Shown here: positions 43,156-53,879 of the stretch, piece after piece
Layout: the number at the start of each line of letters is the position of its first letter
How positions within the stretch are numbered: position 1 is the first letter of the stretch
Source: Undaria pinnatifida
Taxonomy: Eukaryota > Sar > Phaeophyceae > Laminariales > Alariaceae
DNA: 64,000 nt
Reading direction: 5' to 3'
Assembly (NCBI GenBank): GCA_012845835.1
Contig: JABAKD010000020.1
Location: forward strand, 10,490,488 to 10,554,487
Made by a program: the position numbers and the translations under genes
Notes under the pieces: generated by a model
What the model saw: only the letters and a program-made list of their open reading frames with translations
Databases searched by the model: none
What the model was told of the DNA's origin: nothing

Positions 43156-46100
43156 CGTCCACCTTGTCTGTGTCGTATCGCCTTGCACAAGTTCCCTCTT
43201 CTCGATTGGACATCCAAGTGCTTTCGCGTATGTTTTCCCCGATTTTTCGTGGCTTAGTTTCCAACAGGAATGGCTCTATAATAGGGCACATTTTCAGAGT
43301 TTCACGACATCAACTGCTAGTATTTCCGGGTCCGTCGTTTGTTCACGACCCCCCCCCTCTCTAGGCTTCTTTAGTATCAACCCCCGAAACCAGGGTAGTT
43401 TCGCTTGGTCCTTATTAGCCTGAACTTCGCTTGCACGCTGTGCATGCGCGCCGCTAGCATTATTAGAGTTGTACGTGACTTGCCCCCTCCCTCTGTCCGG
43501 CTTACGGTATCAGCCCGCGACATCGTAATAGTTTCGCCTCATTCCTTCTCAGCCGAGATATCGTCTGCACCATGTGCGTGCTCTTTCGCAGAGTTTCTGA
43601 GCCCTCCGTTGTGTTAAGACCCCGTTTTTACCGTTCTCACGGTATGAGTTGAAATTAATATCGTGTTAGCATGGTTTTTCTATCTTGGTTTTTCTATCTT
43701 GGTTTCCCCTCCCCCTGCACTATGTGCCGGATGGGAACGTACACCCCCTCCTCTCGGCAGTGTATGCGTTTTCGGAACGTATTTCCTCCCGACTCTGGCG
43801 TTCGTGAATTTTCGGAACCGATACCTTCCGCTTTTGCGTCCATGCAACGCGGGTATAATCTGTTTTGTTTTGTTTTTTTCTTGATATTTCTGGGCACGCT
43901 TGCTCCTTCGTGGTTATCGCTGTGCGCAGCTAGCGACCGACCGTAGTAGCCTTCTCTCCTTTCTTCGTGGAGAATTTGTTTGTGAACGCTTAGTGCGCGT
44001 ATTAGCTTTGGACCCTACTGTCTCAGTACAATTCTACCTGGTAGTTACCAGTATCGTCAGTGTTATCGCCTTGTAGCCCCCCAAAGTATTCCCTTACAGT
44101 CTCAGTATCATTGAGCCCCCAACAACGTTTTAACGTAGTAGTATGCCTTCTGTCTTATTTGCCGTACTCAAAGTATGGCACTTGTTAGTTTTTTTCAGTG
44201 GTATTCATGAGCGCCTTGATCTTGAACTTTGCCCAAGTTGTTATACTTTTCTACAGTACGACGAGTGTTCGCCTTTGTGGTTTTGCTTCCGCCTCTTACG
44301 GCCTATGTAGCCTACCCACGTTTCGTGCATACCGACGAAACATGGCGTTTCCGAACCATGTCGAGGTTTTCCATCGTCTCGTGCCCACCGCGCCCTATGC
44401 GCTTGGTGACAATATGGATGCTTTCCGGGTTATTTCGCTTCGTTTTTCGCGAGGCATTACCTCCTCTCTCATTGTTGCTGTTGGACTTTCCTTGCCCCTT
44501 GGCATACTTCCCTTTTGTTGTTGGACATTTCTTGCTTCTTGGTATACTTCTTCCCACGACTGACGTCACTGCACTTTAGCCCCAGCCACTTGGTATTACG
44601 GCATTCCAGCTATTGCTACTAGCTATGGTCCCATGTTGTCGACCACTGGCTTCACATTGAGAGCCCCCCGTAGATTCCACGTTAGCGGTCTCGTGCTGAC
44701 TCTCCAGCCCATCTGTCGGTTCTCTTTGGCCTCTGCCTTTTTGTTTGGTCGTACCTGCCCCTAAGAGCCCCTTGCTATCGGGCTCCGTTCTAGCTTTGTA
44801 GCCAGCGGATCTATTCCCCTGGGCCACTATTTCTTACCTTTTCCTCTGGGCACCCATGCCCCTAGGGTCCAACGACACTGACCCCCGTCCTGGCTTTGCA
44901 GCCAATAGGTCTTGTTTCTCACGACCACTTGTTCTTGTTTCTTTTCGGCATACCTGCCCATAGGGTTTAACTACATCGGCCTTGGTCATGGCTTTACAGC
45001 CCGTCCTGACTGTGCGGTCCACAGGCCGTCCCCTCTTGGCCCCCGTTTTGCTCTTGGCTTGTTGGCGTACTTGTCGCATCGGTCCCATGTTTTGACCCCT
45101 GTTTGGCTTCGCAGCCCATTTAGGCTTTCCAAGTTGACCCCCTTTCGTGTTGTGTTTTCGGCGAAATCGTTTTCGGAGAAATTCCTTCGCTACGTACCTG
45201 GTGATGCTCGTTCTCTGAAAGTAGCCTTTCAAGATCCTTTGCTATGGACTCTCCTTTTTTGTCAGGGTGCAATACGTTGCTATGACACGATTTGCCTACT
45301 TCCTGTTTTCCCGTGCATTTTTCTCGGTTACCTTTTTAGGGTTGCTCCACGTTAGCGACCCCGCGTTCCCGACGTATAGTACCTAGCTGCGGCTTTCTTC
45401 ATGTTGTTTTCTCTGTTCTCTGCATTCTTTCTGGATCTAGACACTTCCAGCGCTGCTTCGAGCTGAACGAGTATCTTCTTGTTGACTCCATTTTTGGCTT
45501 GCTTTGTTATGGTTGAAAAGCCTCGCTACGTTTGCTGGCATTGTTCCCGTTATTAGTTTGCCTCTCAAGGTGTCATATGTCGACTCTCTTTCCGGCTTCC
45601 GATAGTGCCTTCCGTCTTTCTGGTGTCTACGACTCAGTTTCGTCCTTGTTTGCGTATAGCTTTGGCTAGGTGACCTCACCACATATTTCTTCCCGTTTTC
45701 ATGGTACTGTACCCAGATAGCTTTCAAGGGTACTCCACTGTCGCCCCCCGGTTAAGCTTTCCGGCGTATCACACACGCCTCCAGTACCACCATTGTGGTG
45801 TTGTCTGTGCCACTGTTTAGGTGTTGTATTTCACTGCGTTTTCGCGATTTGTTTTGGTAGCCTCGGTTTCCCGTTCTACAGTCCGACCAAGGGCCTTATG
45901 CTAGCCTCCTAGGTCCCACGTTACGGCCCCTGTGCTTCCGTTACACATCAGCGTACTGGTTCTTTATAGTTCTGCCTTTCGACCATTGGTCCCACGTCAG
46001 CCTTCTAGGTCCAATCTTGCGGACCCTGACATTGTTTTAGGCACTGTTCTTTGTTTTCTCTTGTTTCAGGCTTTCTCTTCTGCCTTTGGGCCAATGGCCC

Positions 46101-46655
46101 GACGCTTGCGTACTTCTTCGCGTCTTAGTTGTTGCTCTTTCACCGTCCAACCGATGGCCCCACGTCAGCTGTCAGTGTCCAACGTGGCGGACTCTGACGT
46201 TTTTTAGGCAGTGCTTCTTGATTTCTCTAGGCCTTCCGGCAAATGGACCGACCGGCCGCCCCTTCGGCACTACGCTTCAGGCCGTAAACTCGTTTGGCCT
46301 TCACAGCGTGACACGTGTTCCCTTATTCTCTTCTGACTTGGTTTTCGCGTCTATACCTTCTTTTTTGGCCCCCTTTGCATCCTCACGCTCAGTGGCCGCG
46401 CCCTTCGTGTTATCGTAGGCCGATTGCTACTGGTATACCGTAGGTACATACCCTTTCTCGAGCTCTCGCGGTTGTGAGCTCCATCATAGGGTTGTACATC
46501 TTGCAATGAGGCGTTTAAGCCTCATTATTACGAGGTGTGGGGGAATCTATAGCCTCATTTTCGTTTGTTTCGAATAGCCGCATCTTCGATCCCCTTTCCA
46601 ATTTTGGATGTTTGTTGACATCCTTTGATGGGCAGGTGATCTGCATCTACGACTA
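43155..46655 (+). other. T/C-rich interior of the LARD-like element
   Basis: No domain in any frame. The ORFs (for example 44198-44563 and 44912-45355 +, 44834-45232 minus) look compositional. Repeated phrases such as GGNCCCACGT(C/T)NGC and CTTTGTAGCC / TTTGCAGCC suggest an old diverged internal repetition across 44580-46200. Confidence 0.5.
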
Positions 46656-46656
46656 T

Positions 46657-46670
46657 TCAGGGTGGGCTAA
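46657..46670 (+). promoter_or_regulatory. polypurine tract of the LARD-like element
   Basis: CAGGGTGGGCTAA precedes the LTR start TGTTATAG. The same block, on the minus strand, precedes the LTRs ending at 37214 and 61814. Confidence 0.65.
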
Positions 46671-47192
46671 TGTTATAGAGTGTCAGTATAGCTGGCAATA
46701 GATTCGGTAGGATAGTCCGCAGATTCATGGTCTATTGGCCACAAGAAGGTTCTCTCAAACGGAATATTCTGAGTGAAGCGGATAACCCGTAGAATCTAGT
46801 TAGTTTATACCACAAGAGCGTTCTCGGTAATGGAACTTTCTTCCTCTGGACAAGTTAGATAGAAGTAAGCGCGTTAAGCGCTCATGGGAACATAGGACAT
46901 CCAGGAGAACGTTCCTTGTACGTTCCATAGGTAAAGGTCCGGAAGAGAGCACAGCAGCAATGCTGGGGTGAAGCGAACTCCGTGAACTTCATCCCACCCC
47001 CGTGCTCTCACTCCTCCTCCTCCTTCTCCTACTCCTCCTCCTCCTATTCCTCCTCTTCCTGTCTCCTCGAGCTTGTCATAGCTCAACGCCAATAATGAGA
47101 AATCTATAAAGAAGAACCGGTGCTGTCTCCAAGCGAAGCTGATACCCCTGCGTCCCTTCCCTCCCACCTTCCGGTACCACGACACCTTCACA
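46671..47192 (+). repeat. 3' LTR of the LARD-like element
   Basis: Starts TGTTATAGAGTGTCAG and ends CCTTCACA. It differs from the 5' LTR by a small indel near the start, an extra CTC unit, and single substitutions (for example ACCCC versus AACCC near 47144). Confidence 0.85.
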
Positions 47193-47384
47193 GGTCTTCA
47201 AATCTACGATGAGCCTGGTGACCAAAAATGATTTTCCGTGGGGGACAGCTCTGTCCCTCTTGAAAAATTGATAAGTACAATGCTCCTTTAACAGATAGCG
47301 GTCAGGCGTATCGGGAGTGTTTGACTTCTATGCTGCTGTTGCTCAGTTTAGTTGAGGCTGATTATCCACGGGTATGGATTACGC

Positions 47385-47520
47385 TAGCGGGCCCCCCTCC
47401 TCTCTCCCCACTTCGGCACGTGCCTTCATTTTCATCGCGAGAAGAAGTCAGCACTTTCTCCCCTCGTCGATTCGCCTCAAACTGTACCTACCCACGCTGC
47501 TAGGCGCTCTCAGCAGTTGA
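47385..47520 (+). repeat. dispersed repeat R1, copy 5
   Basis: CACGTGCCTTCATTTTCATC, GCGAGAAGAAGTCAGCA, CCCTCGTCGATTCGC and CCCACGCTGCTAGGCG. It leads into CAGCAGTTGATCCCTTTTT and the tRNA-like segment at 47571. Confidence 0.7.
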
Positions 47521-47570
47521 TCCCTTTTTTATTTTTTAGCATTTTTGCAAATAATGTCAAATATAATCAT

Positions 47571-47650
47571 GGTGGGAATCGAACTCAATGACAAACAAAC
47601 GTTAGTAGTATTCGAGGGTAAAACCACTAGACCACCAGGGCGACCGGCTG
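47571..47650 (-). repeat. tRNA-Glu-like SINE head
   Basis: The minus strand reads GCCCTGGTGGTCTAGTGGTT (very like the 5' half of tRNA-Glu) and ends GAGTTCGATTCCCACC (T-arm, B-box). The middle is too long and unpaired for a working tRNA, and the acceptor stem does not close. Repeat R1 lies downstream, so this may be the promoter head of that family. Confidence 0.6.
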
Positions 47651-47789
47651 ACAATTGAATAAAACAAAACAGGATCTTTGCATAGAGATTACATTGCTCG
47701 AAATTGTATAATATTACGATGGTTGACGCCGCGTTACCCAGAAAAGTCTTGCGCGTTCAGTGGTGTCCGTCAACATTATTTGCTGGTGG

Positions 47790-47837
47790 TGGAGCTTGTC
47801 CTGTGACCACGGACTTGATTATGCGAGCTGATGTGAG

Positions 47838-47884
<47 letters not shown>

Positions 47885-47885
47885 A
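47790..47885 (+). repeat. repeat R7 with (ACA)n tail, copy 2
   Basis: GAGCTTGTCCTGTGACCACG, ACTTGATTATGCGAGCTGAT and GTGAGAACA, then about 15 ACA/CAA units. Partner of 9960-10035. Confidence 0.65.
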
Positions 47886-47889
47886 ACTG

Positions 47890-48235
47890 CTGCTCTTGAA
47901 GCTCGGAATTTGAAAACAGCGTACCAGGTATATATCGTCAACTATTATTACAGACTATTTACTCCTGTATCATTGATTGCTAGCGCACTCGACATGTTGT
48001 CAAGAAGATACCTATTACTACTGCAATAGATTGCTGCTGTGCCATTTATTAGTACGCCACGCGTTGACCCGTTCTCGGAAAAAGAACTGTGCAGGAATCC
48101 AAAATCCGAAATCGTCGCCACGATACTCGGATATGTTTCTCACCTCTCGTACGTAGTACGCTTCCACGACCAGGTATACGGGACGGATAAGGAAGGCGTT
48201 AAACAACGCCCTTTGAAAAAAGTGATTCGACCGAA
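47890..48235. other. no recognisable gene
   Basis: Short overlapping ORFs only, no recognised domain or repeat partner. Confidence 0.35.
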
Positions 48236-48239
48236 AAAT

Positions 48240-48475
48240 CCTACAGCACTGCCCCCACTAAGCTACTTAATCACTCAATGACTCAGTAGCTCATTGGGTA
48301 TAGTGCTACACAATATGTCAAACTACCAAAAAAATCATTCGTATTGTCGTCAGCGCACACGCTTGAAAAAGACAAACAAATATGAAGTCGGTGAGAATCG
48401 AACTCACGACACATAGCACTACCCACTGTCACTTGACTCAGTAACTCATTGGGTTATGCAATATATATATATATA
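48240..48475. repeat. inverted pairs of tRNA-like SINE heads
   Basis: 48245-48310: GCACTGCCCCCACTAAGC faces CTCAGTAGCTCATTGGGTAT. 48384-48465: on the minus strand GAGTTCGATTCTCACCGAC and AGTGGGTAGTGCT, then on the plus strand CTCAGTAACTCATTGGGTTA. The arrangement is the same head-to-head form as at 3928-4004. Confidence 0.6.
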
Positions 48476-48639
48476 TGTTTTTAAGCTCGTTAATTAATCC
48501 TCACCGACTTCGTAAGAGAGATTTCCGGGGCTATCCCCTCTCCACGTACTACTACAGTTAGTAGTACTCAGGAGAACACTAACAACTATCATAACCATTC
48601 ATAATATCTCCAGCGCGCACGCTCCTGAATACCAAATAT

Positions 48640-48720
48640 GATCTCGGTGAGAATCGTACTCACTACACATCCTTCGTTGGTTACATTGCACGATACCCAC
48701 TGAGCCGAAAGAAAACGACA
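48640..48720 (-). repeat. tRNA-like SINE head
   Basis: The minus strand reads GGCTCAGTGGGTATCGTGCA (A-box) and GAGTACGATTCTCACCGAG (B-box-like with a changed centre). It is continuous on the minus strand with the R4 repeat body upstream at 48720-48790. Confidence 0.55.
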
Positions 48721-48769
48721 CACAGCAGTAGTAGCTACGATAGGGCAAGCGCCTGGAGGCGGCCATGAA

Positions 48770-49115
48770 AAAAGCATCGTCGGGGAGAAATTTTGATGCC
48801 AATTTGGAAATGATGCCAATTAGGAAATGTTGTCCCTTATTCATTCGTTCAAGCTCAAGATCCAAGAATAGCTCGGGCGTATACCGCCCAAAATACCAAA
48901 AAAACGCACTTCTCGCTTGTCTCGCTTAGCGTCTATCCGCGTTCACGTCGAGGTGCGGAACGGATACGGCAGGGCGAGGGGCGTTGGAGCCGCCCCCCGA
49001 AGACGGCGCTCGAACGAAGCTATTTGACCGAGAATTCCAGTTCCGAGAATCTCATACTAAGGCCGAGACGAAAATAAACTCCTGACCAGATCCCTCCAAA
49101 CAAGAATGATCATAT
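48770..49115 (+). repeat. repeat R4, copy 1
   Basis: ATGCCAATTTGGAAATGATG, TCGCTTGTCTCGCT, ATCCGCGTTCACGTCGAGGT, GGGCGAGGGGCGTTGGAGCC and CGCCCCCCGAAGAC, then CTATTTGACCGAGA and ACTCCTGACC. Other copies: 52697-52985 (+), 53055-53420 (+) and 53472-53880 (minus). Confidence 0.75.
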
Positions 49116-49124
49116 ACGGAGTAT

Positions 49125-49510
49125 ATACAAGGGCTCCGCATGGGTGCCGGCATACGCCGGCACTCATGCTTGGGGTAGGGCTGGGCAGCACTTCGAATTG
49201 TTCGATTCAATACTTGGTAAAGTAAAAAAAGTCAGCACACACAATTATAGTCTGCGCATGCAGTATGAAAGGTGATGCCAAGAAATCGATATATAGTAAC
49301 AACCATAACCATGTACTGCAACTAATAGCTACCATTTTTTTAATGAATACGATTCCGAGCTTCATTCATCAGATTTCGATCGGATAAATCCGAGCACACG
49401 CCGACTGACCCTTTTGTCTGGCAGCGAAACGTGTCGAGTGTGTTTCTTATGATAGTTGTACTCAATCAAGCATCCGGGGCCAGTAAGGTGACTGACCATG
49501 TCCGCTGCGT
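49125..49510 (-). repeat. dispersed repeat R5, inverted tail fragment (copy C)
   Basis: The complement matches the last 0.35 kb of copies A and B (CGGATTTATCCGATCGAAA, GAAGCTCGGAATCG, TTGAATCGAACAA). It carries the best-preserved terminal palindrome: GTGCCGGC and GCCGGCAC around 49146-49170, followed by CGGAGCCCTTGTA. Confidence 0.7.
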
Positions 49511-49644
49511 GTGATTAGAGAAGTTGTACATGGACCAATCGCATAATGCAACAGCAGTCAGTCCAGATCGAGTCGATCGGTGCAACTTGCTTGGGTATCG
49601 TATTATTCCAGCAGCAGTAATACACTTCACTTCTTTTCTTTTTC

Positions 49645-49850
49645 CCATCCCACTAAGTTTGACTCTCGCAATACTCTCGCCCTCCCAGTAGTATGACTTT
49701 GGTCCGGGGTCATACAGCGGGCTTCCCTCCCCCATCCCCAATACCGCATCTGCCCTCATTTTTATCGCGAGAAGAATTCAGCATTTACTTCCCTCGTTGA
49801 TTCGCGTCGATTTGTACCTACCCACGCTGCCAGGCGATTTCAGCAGTTAG
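49645..49850 (+). repeat. dispersed repeat R1, copy 6
   Basis: CCCATCCCACTAAG, GGGGTCATACAGCGGGC, CTGCCCTCATTTTTATCGCG, AGAAGAATTCAGCATTTACT and CCCACGCTGCCAGGCG. It leads directly into the tandem array. Confidence 0.7.
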
Positions 49851-50003
49851 TTGATCCTTTCTCCCCATTTACTTCAAATGAATAATCCCAACAAAGCTCA
49901 TAACGGTGGTTATTTAACTCAAGGACCAACGCCAGTATTAATAGTAGTAGTTTTTGAGTGTAAACCCACTAGGCCACCGGGGCGACCGGCTCTATATCAC
50001 TAA

Positions 50004-50090
50004 CTGCCCCGGTGGCGTATGTATCAGGTTATATCCTCGAGCCTGGTATAGATAGGTCAATTTCGCGAGTTCGAATCCCCCCGAGTGCGT
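50004..50090 (+). repeat. tRNA-like segment of array unit 1
   Basis: GCCCCGGTGGCGTATG at the start and CGCGAGTTCGAATCCCCCCG near the end resemble A and B boxes of a Pol III promoter. The equivalent segments are near 50830-50915, 51673-51755 and 52499-52580. The acceptor stem does not close properly, so it is not called a tRNA gene. Confidence 0.5.
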
Positions 50091-50990
50091 ACTCGTATAT
50101 TTTGTCGTCTTGTGCACTAATTGACTTGCGTAAAGCGCGAGAGCGTGAGTTAGCAACACTCGATGAAAAATCGACGATCAGTGGGTGCTGAACCCTATAC
50201 GCCAAAACAAAATGAAGACAATAACCGGGGGGGAAAAGGTAAGGACGACACCACCTGTGACCACGGCTTGTATGTCCAGAAGCTGGAAAGTAGAAGTGTG
50301 TAAAAAAAAAAAACACTAGAAGAGACGATCAATCAGCAATCAGCAGCAATAAGGAGCACGTCAATTATGAAGCAACACAGACTGGTCAGGTACGTACCAA
50401 CACACGACCGCTTGCACTTGACCGGCAAACGACCACAGCAACGGAGTCAGGGACCACAGCAACAACAAAGCACGCCATCCTACTGTCTACTTACCACCAC
50501 CTTCGAGTGGCGCAGCTTAACAACAGGAGGAACTTGTACAATACAACCCTCGAGGCCCCGGGGACGCAGCCACTTGCAATGCTGCTTGCTATGTGGCTTT
50601 TCCTGGCGCCGCAGGATTCGTAGTCACTACTACCTCCTCCTCGTTTAGTCATGCGTGCGCTTCAGCAGTTAGTTGATCCTTCTTTTCCCATTTTTTTCTG
50701 CGAATAAATAAAGCCAACAAAGCTGACAACGGTGGTTATTTAACTCAAGGACCAACGCTAGTATTAATAGTAGCAGTATTCGAGTATAAACCCACTAGAC
50801 CACCGGGGCGACCGGCTCTATATCATTCACTGCCCCGGTGGCGTATCGGGTTATATCCTCGAGCCTGGTGCAGGTAGGTATAGATCAGGTTCGCGAGTTC
50901 GAATCCCCCCCAGTGCGCACTCGTATATTTTGTCGTCTTGTGCTCCAATTGACTTGCGAATAACGCGAGAGCGTGAGTTAGCAACACTCG

Positions 50991-51443
50991 ATGAAAAATC
51001 GACGATCAGTGGGTGCTGAACCCTATACGCCAAAACAAAATGAAGGCAATAACCGGGGGGGGAAAGGTATGGACGACACCTGTGACCACGGCTTGTATGT
51101 CCAGAAGCTGGAAAGTAGAAGTGTGCCAAAAAAAAAAACACTAGAAGAGATGATCAATCAGCAATCAGCATCAATAAGGAGCACGTCAAGTACGAAGCAA
51201 CACAGACTTATTTGTCAGGTACGTACCAACACACAACCGCTTGCACTTGACCGGCAAACGACCACAGCAACGGAGTCAGGGACCACAGCAACAACAAAGT
51301 ACGCATTCCTACTGTCTACTTACCACCACCTTCGAGTGGCGCAGCTTAACAACAGGAGGAACTTGTATAATACAACCCTCAAGGCCCCGGGGACGCAGCC
51401 ACTCGCAATGCTGCTTGCTGTGTGGCTTTTCCTGGCGCAGTAA
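50991..51443 (+). other. 150-codon ORF in array unit 2, coding status unknown
   Basis: Opens with MKNRRSVGAEPYTPKQNE and ends with a hydrophobic AMLLAVWLFLAQ. The unit 3 frame (51830-52189) is the same to about residue 110 and then shifts. The unit 1 frame is broken by an early indel and a stop. Frame breaks in the sister copies argue against selection. No domain is recognised. Confidence 0.3.
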
Positions 51444-52696
51444 TCGTAATCACTACTACGTCCTCCTCGTTTAGTCATGCGTGCGCTTCAGCAGTTAGTT
51501 GATCCTTTCTCCCCATTTTTTTTTGCAAATAAATAAAGCCAACAAAGCTGACAACGGTGGTTATTTAACTCAAGGACCAACGCTGGTATTAATAATAGTA
51601 GTAGTAGTAGTAGTAGTAGTATTTGAGTGTAAACCCACTAGGCCACCGGGGCGACCGGCTCTATATCACTCACTGCCCCCGTTGGCGTATGTATCAGGTT
51701 ATATCCTCGAGCCTGGTATAGGTCAATTTCGCGAGTTCGAATCCCCCCGAGTGCGTACTCGTATATTTTGTCGTCTTGTGCCCCAATTGACTTGCGGAAT
51801 AACGCGAGAGCGTGAGTTAGCAACACTCGATGAAAAATCGACGATCAGTGGGTGCTGAACCCTATACGCCAAAACAAAATGAAAGCAATAACCGGGGGGG
51901 GAAGGAAAAGGACGACACCTGTGATCACGACTTGTACGCCCAGAAGCTGGAAAGTAGAAGTGTGCCAAAAGAAAAAACACTAGAAGAGACGATCAATCAG
52001 CAATCAGCAGCAATAAGGAGCACGCCAAGTACGAAGCAACACAGACTTATTGGTCAGGTACGTACCAACACACGACCGCTTGCACTTGACCGGCAAACGA
52101 CCACAGCAACGGAGTCAGGGACCACAGCAACAACAAAGTACGCATTCCTACTGTCTTACTTACCACCACCTTCGAGTAGCGCAGCTTAACAACAGGAGGA
52201 ACTTGTATAATACAACTCTCGAGGCCCCAGGGGGGCAGCCACTCGCAATGCTGCTTGCTATGTGGCTTTTCCTGGCGCCGCAGGATTCGTAGTCACTACT
52301 ACGTCCTCCTCGTTTAGTCATGCGTGCGCTTCAGCAGTTAGTTGATCCTTCTTTTCCCATTTTTTTCTGCGAATAAATAAAGCCAACAAAGCTGACAACG
52401 GTGGTTATTTAACTCAAGGACCAACGCTAGTATTAATAGTAGCAGTATTCGAGTATAAACCCACTAGGCCACCGGGGCGACCGGCTCTATATCACTCACT
52501 GCCCCGGTGGTGTATCAGGTTATATCCTCGAGCCTGGTACAGATAGGTATAGATCAGGTTCGTGAGTTCGAATCCCCCCGAGTGCGTACTCGTGTAATTT
52601 TTGTTGTGCACTAATTGACTTGCGAATAACGCGAGAGCGTGAGTTAGCAACACTCGATGAAAAATCGACGATCAGTGTAACTAGTATTATAACACG

Positions 52697-52985
52697 CGCT
52701 CAAGCCCTGCAGACATCAAGCAAAACAAACGCTCGAGAGAATACCACCGCAAAATTCAAAACTTTAGCAGCTACCTACCATTTGGAAATGATGCCAATTT
52801 TGGAAATTATCCAGACGCTGTTCAAAGACGTTAAGATACAGCCGAAGTCGCAAGATTACCTCCTCAAAATGCAGTATTTTTGCAACTTCTCCCTTGTCTC
52901 GCTCAGTCTCCATCCGCGTTCACGTCGAGGTGCCCAACGAATAAGGAAGGGCGAGGGGCGTTGGAGCCGCCCCCCGAAGACTTTT
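52697..52985 (+). repeat. repeat R4, copy 2
   Basis: CGCTCAAGCCCTGCAGACAT, AACAAACGCTCGAGAG, CACCGCAAAATTCAAAAC, GGAAATGATGCCA and CATCCGCGTTCACGTCGAGG. Direct duplicate of 53055-53335. Confidence 0.75.
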
Positions 52986-53099
52986 GCCCGTTGGAACCGC
53001 CCCTCGAAGACTTTCACGTGTTTCATTCGCAGACGTCAAGCAAAACAAACAAACGCTCAAGCCCTGCAAACGTCAAGCAAAACAAACGCTCGAGAGTAT

Positions 53100-53800
53100 G
53101 TCACCGCAAAATTCAAAACAGTAGCAACTACCGTTTGGAAATGATGCCATTTTTTGTAAATCATCCAGGCGCTGCAGACATTAAGATACAACAAAAAATC
53201 TCCGGAATTCCTCCTCGACATGCGGTATTTTTGCAACTTCTCGCTTGTCTCGATCGGCATCCGTCCTCGTTCATGTTGATGTGCGGAACGAACACGGCAG
53301 GGCGAGGGGCGTCGGAGCCGCCCCCCGAAGCCGGCGCTCGAACAAAGCTATTTGACCGAGATTTCCAGTTCCGCGAATCGCATACCTACGCCGAGACCAA
53401 AAAAAACTCCTGACCGAATCCCTGAAACAAGGAATGATTTTATATATACGTATATGGTCATCTTTTTTTTTGATTCGGTCAGGAGTTTTTTTTCGTCTCG
53501 GCCTCAGTATGGGATCTCGGAACCGGAATTTCTCGGCCAAATCGCTTCGTTCGAGCGTCGTTTTCGGGGGGCGGCTCAAACGCCCCTCGCCCTGCCGTAT
53601 CCGTTCCGCACATGGCCGGGATCGGGTACGTGGGCTGAGCGAGACAAGCGAGAAGTGAGCAAAATTTTTGTATTTTGGGCGGTATGCGCCCGAGCTATTC
53701 TTGGACCTTGGCATAATACGCAGAGCTTGAACGAAAAAAACGTATGGGAAAACATTTATTTCCAAGTTGGCATCATTTCCTAATTGGCTTCTTATTTAGT
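53100..53800. mobile_element. foldback element with about 320-bp inverted arms
   Basis: The left arm (53100-53420) and the right arm (53472-53800) are inverted copies of R4. The inner ends pair cleanly (ACTCCTGACCGAATC with GATTCGGTCAGGAGT) around a 52-base AT-rich loop. Arms share the GGGCGAGGGGCG / GCCCCCCGAA block and the ATGATGCC outer block. ORFs on either strand (53271-53765 minus, 53352-53783 +) mirror each other and are structural artefacts. Confidence 0.75.
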
Positions 53801-53879
53801 CCCCACTACACTTTTTTCATGGTCACACCTCGAAGCGTTTGGCCTATTGTCGTACGATTGCTGTGTCGTTGCTTTTCGA

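Larger units (their letters stand above)
40957..47192 (+). mobile_element. LARD-like non-autonomous LTR retrotransposon, 6.2 kb
   Basis: Two direct 522-bp LTRs (40957-41478 and 46671-47192) differ at only a handful of positions. Two bases inside the left LTR is TGGCGTCGTCGG, a primer site complementary to a tRNA 3' end (CGCCA). The block CAGGGTGGGCTAA lies directly before the right LTR as polypurine tract. The 5.2 kb interior lacks protease, integrase and reverse transcriptase motifs. Its first 1 kb is C-rich with overlapping ORFs (41480-41863, 42052-42513) and the rest is T/C-rich. The flanks GGATC (left) and GGTCT (right) do not form a perfect target duplication. It is likely mobilised by an autonomous Gypsy-type partner. 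Confidence 0.85.
49841..52680 (+). repeat. tandem array of about 830-bp units, 3.4 copies
   Basis: Units begin with CAGCAGTTAGTTGATCC at 49841, 50663, 51489 and 52332. Each holds, in order: a minus-strand tRNA-like segment (CCGGTGGCCTAGTGGGTTTA); a plus-strand tRNA-like segment (GCCCCGGTGGCGTAT to GAGTTCGAATCCC); ACGCGAGAGCGTGAGTTAGC; a frame starting MKNRRSVGAEPYTPKQNE; a GACCACAGCAACAACAAAG stretch; and a TGGCTTTTCCTGGCG end. The last unit stops shortly after the start of that frame. Units differ by small indels and substitutions. Confidence 0.85.

Noticed and set aside
47571-47650. Functional tRNA-Glu gene
   Set aside because: The A and B box regions match well, but the anticodon arm and acceptor stem do not fold and it sits in a dispersed repeat.
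50004-50090. Functional tRNA genes in the array
   Set aside because: Box motifs are present but no proper cloverleaf closes, and the copies are paired with inverted partners.
49841-52680. CRISPR-like array
   Set aside because: Units are about 830 bp and include tRNA-like segments and ORFs; there are no short repeats with unique spacers, and the context is eukaryotic.
53271-53783. Long ORFs on both strands at 53.3-53.8 kb
   Set aside because: They mirror each other across the inverted arms of the foldback element.
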